This document shows, in pieces, positions 5,529 through 7,492 of a DNA stretch of 7,492 nucleotides. The position numbers and the translations under genes are program-made. The DNA is taken from the NCBI GenBank assembly GCA_028280915.1, contig JANQKX010000010.1, positions 1 to 7,492 of the forward strand. Direction: 5' to 3'. Position 1 is the stretch's first letter. The number at the start of each line of letters is the position of its first letter. The notes below the pieces were generated by a model, which saw only the letters and a program-made list of their open reading frames with translations, was not told where the DNA came from and searched no databases. This stretch comes from Kiloniellaceae bacterium (GTDB lineage Bacteria; Pseudomonadota; Alphaproteobacteria; Kiloniellales; Kiloniellaceae).

Positions 5529-6002
5529 CTAAAACCAGCGGCTCCGCTTGGCGCCGCGCTTTTCCAGATATTGCTGGTGATAGTCCTCGGCCATGTAAAA
5601 CGGCCCGGCCCCTTCGATCTCCGTCACGACCGGGCTGCGGAACCGGCCCGAGGCATCCTGGTCGGCCTTGGCCTTCTCGGCCGCCGCCTTTTGCCCGTCA
5701 TCATGGGTAAAGATGGCCGAGCGGTATTGGGTACCGATGTCCGGGCCCTGCCGGTTCATGGTGGTGGGGTCGTGGCAATCGAAAAACACCTCCAGCAGCT
5801 TTTCATAGGAGATCCGCGCCGGATCGAAGGTCACCTGCACCACTTCGGCGTGGCCGCTGCGGCCGCTGCATACATCCTCATAACTCGGCGCTTCGCTGCT
5901 GCCGCCGCTAAAGCCCACCGCGGTCTCGGTCACACCGTCCAGTTTACGAAAGGTGGCTTCGACGCCCCAGAAGCACCCCGCCGCGAAAGTTGCCTTTTCC
6001 AT
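5529..6002 (-). CDS. msrA: Peptide-methionine (S)-S-oxide reductase MsrA
   Basis: MsrA reduces the S-epimer of methionine sulfoxide in proteins and free methionine, in the cytoplasm, using thioredoxin. The 157-aa product carries the catalytic motif GCFWGVE, with C10 as nucleophile. TAVGFSGG-type and SYEDVCSGRSGHAEVVQV blocks (40-57) follow, then FFDCHDPTTMNRQGPDIGTQYRSAIF (73-98), which is diagnostic. No signal peptide is seen. Besides C10 there are only C45 and C76. The C-terminal Cys-containing tail of E. coli-type MsrA is absent and the protein ends KRSRWF. The start is ATG at 6002, because AAGGAG lies 9 nt upstream; a GTG at 6008 is only 3 nt from that site. Spacers of 116 nt on the upstream side and 351 nt on the downstream side suggest it may be transcribed alone. 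Confidence 0.96.
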   Translation of the reverse strand: MEKATFAAGCFWGVEATFRKLDGVTETAVGFSGGSSEAPSYEDVCSGRSGHAEVVQVTFDPARISYEKLLEVFFDCHDPTTMNRQGPDIGTQYRSAIFTHDDGQKAAAEKAKADQDASGRFRSPVVTEIEGAGPFYMAEDYHQQYLEKRGAKRSRWF

Positions 6003-6011
6003 CTTCACCCG

Positions 6012-6017
6012 CTCCTT
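6012..6017 (-). promoter_or_regulatory. Ribosome binding site deciding the msrA start
   Basis: AAGGAG on the minus strand ends 9 nt before the ATG at 6002 but only 3 nt before the in-frame GTG at 6008, which favours the ATG. Confidence 0.7.
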
Positions 6018-6092
6018 GGTATTCGTTGCTCAATGTCTCTACCTTGCCTTTTAATTTAGGTATTGGGGCGGCGCAGGCCAAGCGGGACTCGC

Positions 6093-6109
6093 TGCTTTGT
6101 GACAAAGCA
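6093..6109. repeat. 7-bp inverted repeat after the panE-like gene
   Basis: TGCTTTG and CAAAGCA enclose a 3-nt loop, starting about 10 nt past the stop at 6119. No T-run follows on the minus strand, so termination is possible but unproven. Confidence 0.45.
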
Positions 6110-6118
6110 AGGGGCGAT

Positions 6119-7036
6119 TTATTTGCCGTCCGCAAAGGGCTGAAGCACCTCCACCACCCGGGCATGGGCCGGGCAGTCGATGCCCAGTTCCCGGCCCAGG
6201 CGGGCCACGGTGCCGCTCAGCCACGGCAGTTCCAGGCGATTGCCCCGTTCCAGGTCGATCAGCATGGAGGCCTTCATTTCCGCCGGCAGGCCTTCGGTCT
6301 GCTGGATGCTACGCGCTTCGCTTTCCGGCGGCAGGGGGATGCCCTTGGCCCGGGCCACGGCGGCCGTTTCGTGCACCAGGTCATGATGCAACCGGCGGCC
6401 TTCGGGACTGGCCAACACTTGTCCGATGGGCGCCCGGCAGGACGCGGTCGCGCCCGACAAGGCGGTCAGCATGACAAACTTGGTCCAGATATCCTTTTGA
6501 ATGTTCCTGGACAGCTTCACGTCGATGCCGGCCTCTTGGCAGGCGCTCACCAAGGCGGCCAGGCGCGGGCTCTCGCCGCCATCCAATTCCCCGAAGGCCA
6601 GGCGTGCCCCCTTGCCCGTGTGGCGGATCACGCCGGGCGCCTCGATCTCCGCGGCGATGTAAGCCACGCCGCCCAGCACTCGTGCCGGGCCGAGGGCGTC
6701 GCTGGCCACCTGTTCCGACTCCACCCCGTTTTGCAGGGGCACGACGAAGCTGTCCGCCGAGAGGACCGGCGCGATCAATTCCAGGGCACCGGGCAGATCC
6801 CACAGCTTGGTGCAGATCAGCACGCCATCGGGCGCCGGGCCGCCGTCGGCCGGATCGAACAGCCTGGGATTGGCCAGGTTGAGATCGCCCAGGCGAGAGC
6901 GGACACTCAGCCCGCCCTCCGCCATAGCCGCCCGCTGCCGGCCGCGCACGGCAAAGGTGACGTCGTTGCCGGCAGCCGCCAAGCGGGCCCCGAAATAGCC
7001 GCCGACCCCGCCGGCACCCACGATCAAGACCCGCAT
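6119..7036 (-). CDS. 2-dehydropantoate 2-reductase (ketopantoate reductase family)
   Basis: The family reduces 2-dehydropantoate to pantoate with NADPH, on the way to pantothenate and CoA, in the cytoplasm. The 305-aa protein starts with the Rossmann motif GAGGVGGYFG (7-16). It has the LQNGV motif (101-105) of the substrate site, and K186 in DIWTKFV fits the catalytic lysine. The C-terminal helical domain shows the family block MLIDLERGNRLELPWLSG (258-275). Length and order of motifs are normal. The start at 7036 has AAGGAG 10 nt upstream. It follows the aminotransferase stop by 19 nt, so the two are probably co-transcribed. Several paralogues of this family act on other 2-oxoacids, so the exact substrate is not certain and the symbol panE is withheld. 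Confidence 0.88.
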   Translation of the reverse strand: MRVLIVGAGGVGGYFGARLAAAGNDVTFAVRGRQRAAMAEGGLSVRSRLGDLNLANPRLFDPADGGPAPDGVLICTKLWDLPGALELIAPVLSADSFVVPLQNGVESEQVASDALGPARVLGGVAYIAAEIEAPGVIRHTGKGARLAFGELDGGESPRLAALVSACQEAGIDVKLSRNIQKDIWTKFVMLTALSGATASCRAPIGQVLASPEGRRLHHDLVHETAAVARAKGIPLPPESEARSIQQTEGLPAEMKASMLIDLERGNRLELPWLSGTVARLGRELGIDCPAHARVVEVLQPFADGK

Positions 7037-7055
7037 GGCAGTTGCGCTCCTTTTC

Positions 7056-7492
7056 CTAACTCAGCGCCTCGCAGGCCCGCTTGATGCGGTTGCAAGCATC
7101 TTCCAAGGCCTCGGTCGAGGTGGCGTAGGACACCCGGAAATGGGGCGACAGGCCAAAGGCCTCGCCCTGCACCACGGCCACGCCGGCGGACTCCAGCAGA
7201 TAGGTCACGAAATCCTCGTCGGTGGCGATCTCCTTGCCCTCGGGCGTGCGCTTTCCGATGGCGCCGGCGCAGGACGGATAAACATAAAAGGCCCCTTCCG
7301 GTTTGGGGCAATGCAGGCCCGGGCAGGCGTTGAGCATTTCCACCACCATGTCCCGGCGGGCCGCGAACACCTTGTTGTGCTCGGGGATGAAATCCTGCGG
7401 GCCGTTCAAGGCCTCCACGGCCGCGGCCTGACTTACCGACGAGGGGTTGGAGGTGGACTGGGACTGCACCTTGGCCATGGCCTTGATCAGGG
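7056..7492 (-). CDS. Aspartate aminotransferase, class I (C-terminal third; 5' end beyond window)
   Basis: This is the C-terminal 144 residues plus stop of a PLP-dependent aminotransferase that would convert aspartate and 2-oxoglutarate to oxaloacetate and glutamate. The reading frame is open to the right edge, so the start is not in the window. Visible family blocks are QSQSTSNPSSVSQAAAVEAL, the small-domain motif EGAFYVYPS, TDEDFVTYLLE, GVAVVQGEAFG and HFRVSYATS, whose Arg should bind the substrate alpha-carboxylate (Arg386 in the classical numbering). The PLP lysine region lies upstream, outside the window. The sequence closely resembles alphaproteobacterial AatA/AspC proteins I remember. 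The family commonly has about 400 residues. It is the first visible gene of a likely two-gene unit with the reductase behind it. Confidence 0.92.
   Translation of the reverse strand, partial: LIKAMAKVQSQSTSNPSSVSQAAAVEALNGPQDFIPEHNKVFAARRDMVVEMLNACPGLHCPKPEGAFYVYPSCAGAIGKRTPEGKEIATDEDFVTYLLESAGVAVVQGEAFGLSPHFRVSYATSTEALEDACNRIKRACEALS

Noticed and set aside
5990..7084. 364-codon open frame on the plus strand opposite the ketopantoate reductase
   Set aside because: Antisense shadow: low-complexity His/Gln/Gly/Arg composition and no motifs.

Overview
The window is a GC-rich bacterial chromosome segment with seven protein genes, all on the minus strand. The MsrP, aspartate aminotransferase and EF-G-like sequences resemble alphaproteobacterial homologues I remember, most likely Rhodospirillales-type. 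This placement is inference from recalled families, without a search. No tRNA, rRNA, CRISPR array, insertion sequence or other mobile element is visible.

In transcription order (right to left) the genes are: the C-terminal third of an aspartate aminotransferase (enters from the right edge); a 2-dehydropantoate 2-reductase 19 nt behind it; methionine sulfoxide reductase MsrA; an EF-G-like GTPase (680 aa); a Tat-exported molybdenum reductase MsrP; an exported spondin-domain protein; and an OmpR-family response regulator cut by the left edge. The first pair looks like an operon. The others are separated by 116 to 351 nt and probably have their own signals. I could not find a promoter that I would defend.

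Functionally, two methionine sulfoxide reductases, one cytoplasmic (MsrA) and one for the cell envelope (MsrP), flank the EF-G paralogue. This hints at a protein-repair or oxidative-stress neighbourhood. The MsrP partner msrQ is not in the window. MsrP and the spondin protein are both exported.

The most unusual part is the 351-nt stretch between msrA and the EF-G-like gene. On the coding strand it carries, in order: a 16-nt segment; an 11-bp hairpin; a segment identical to the anti-Shine-Dalgarno end of 16S rRNA; and two tandem copies of a 16-nt word that can pair with the first segment, lying just before the ribosome binding site. This could be a regulatory mRNA leader for a translation GTPase. 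A second structured spacer (3015-3135), with two hairpins sharing the core CCGATTGG and three imperfect tandem repeats, follows that gene.
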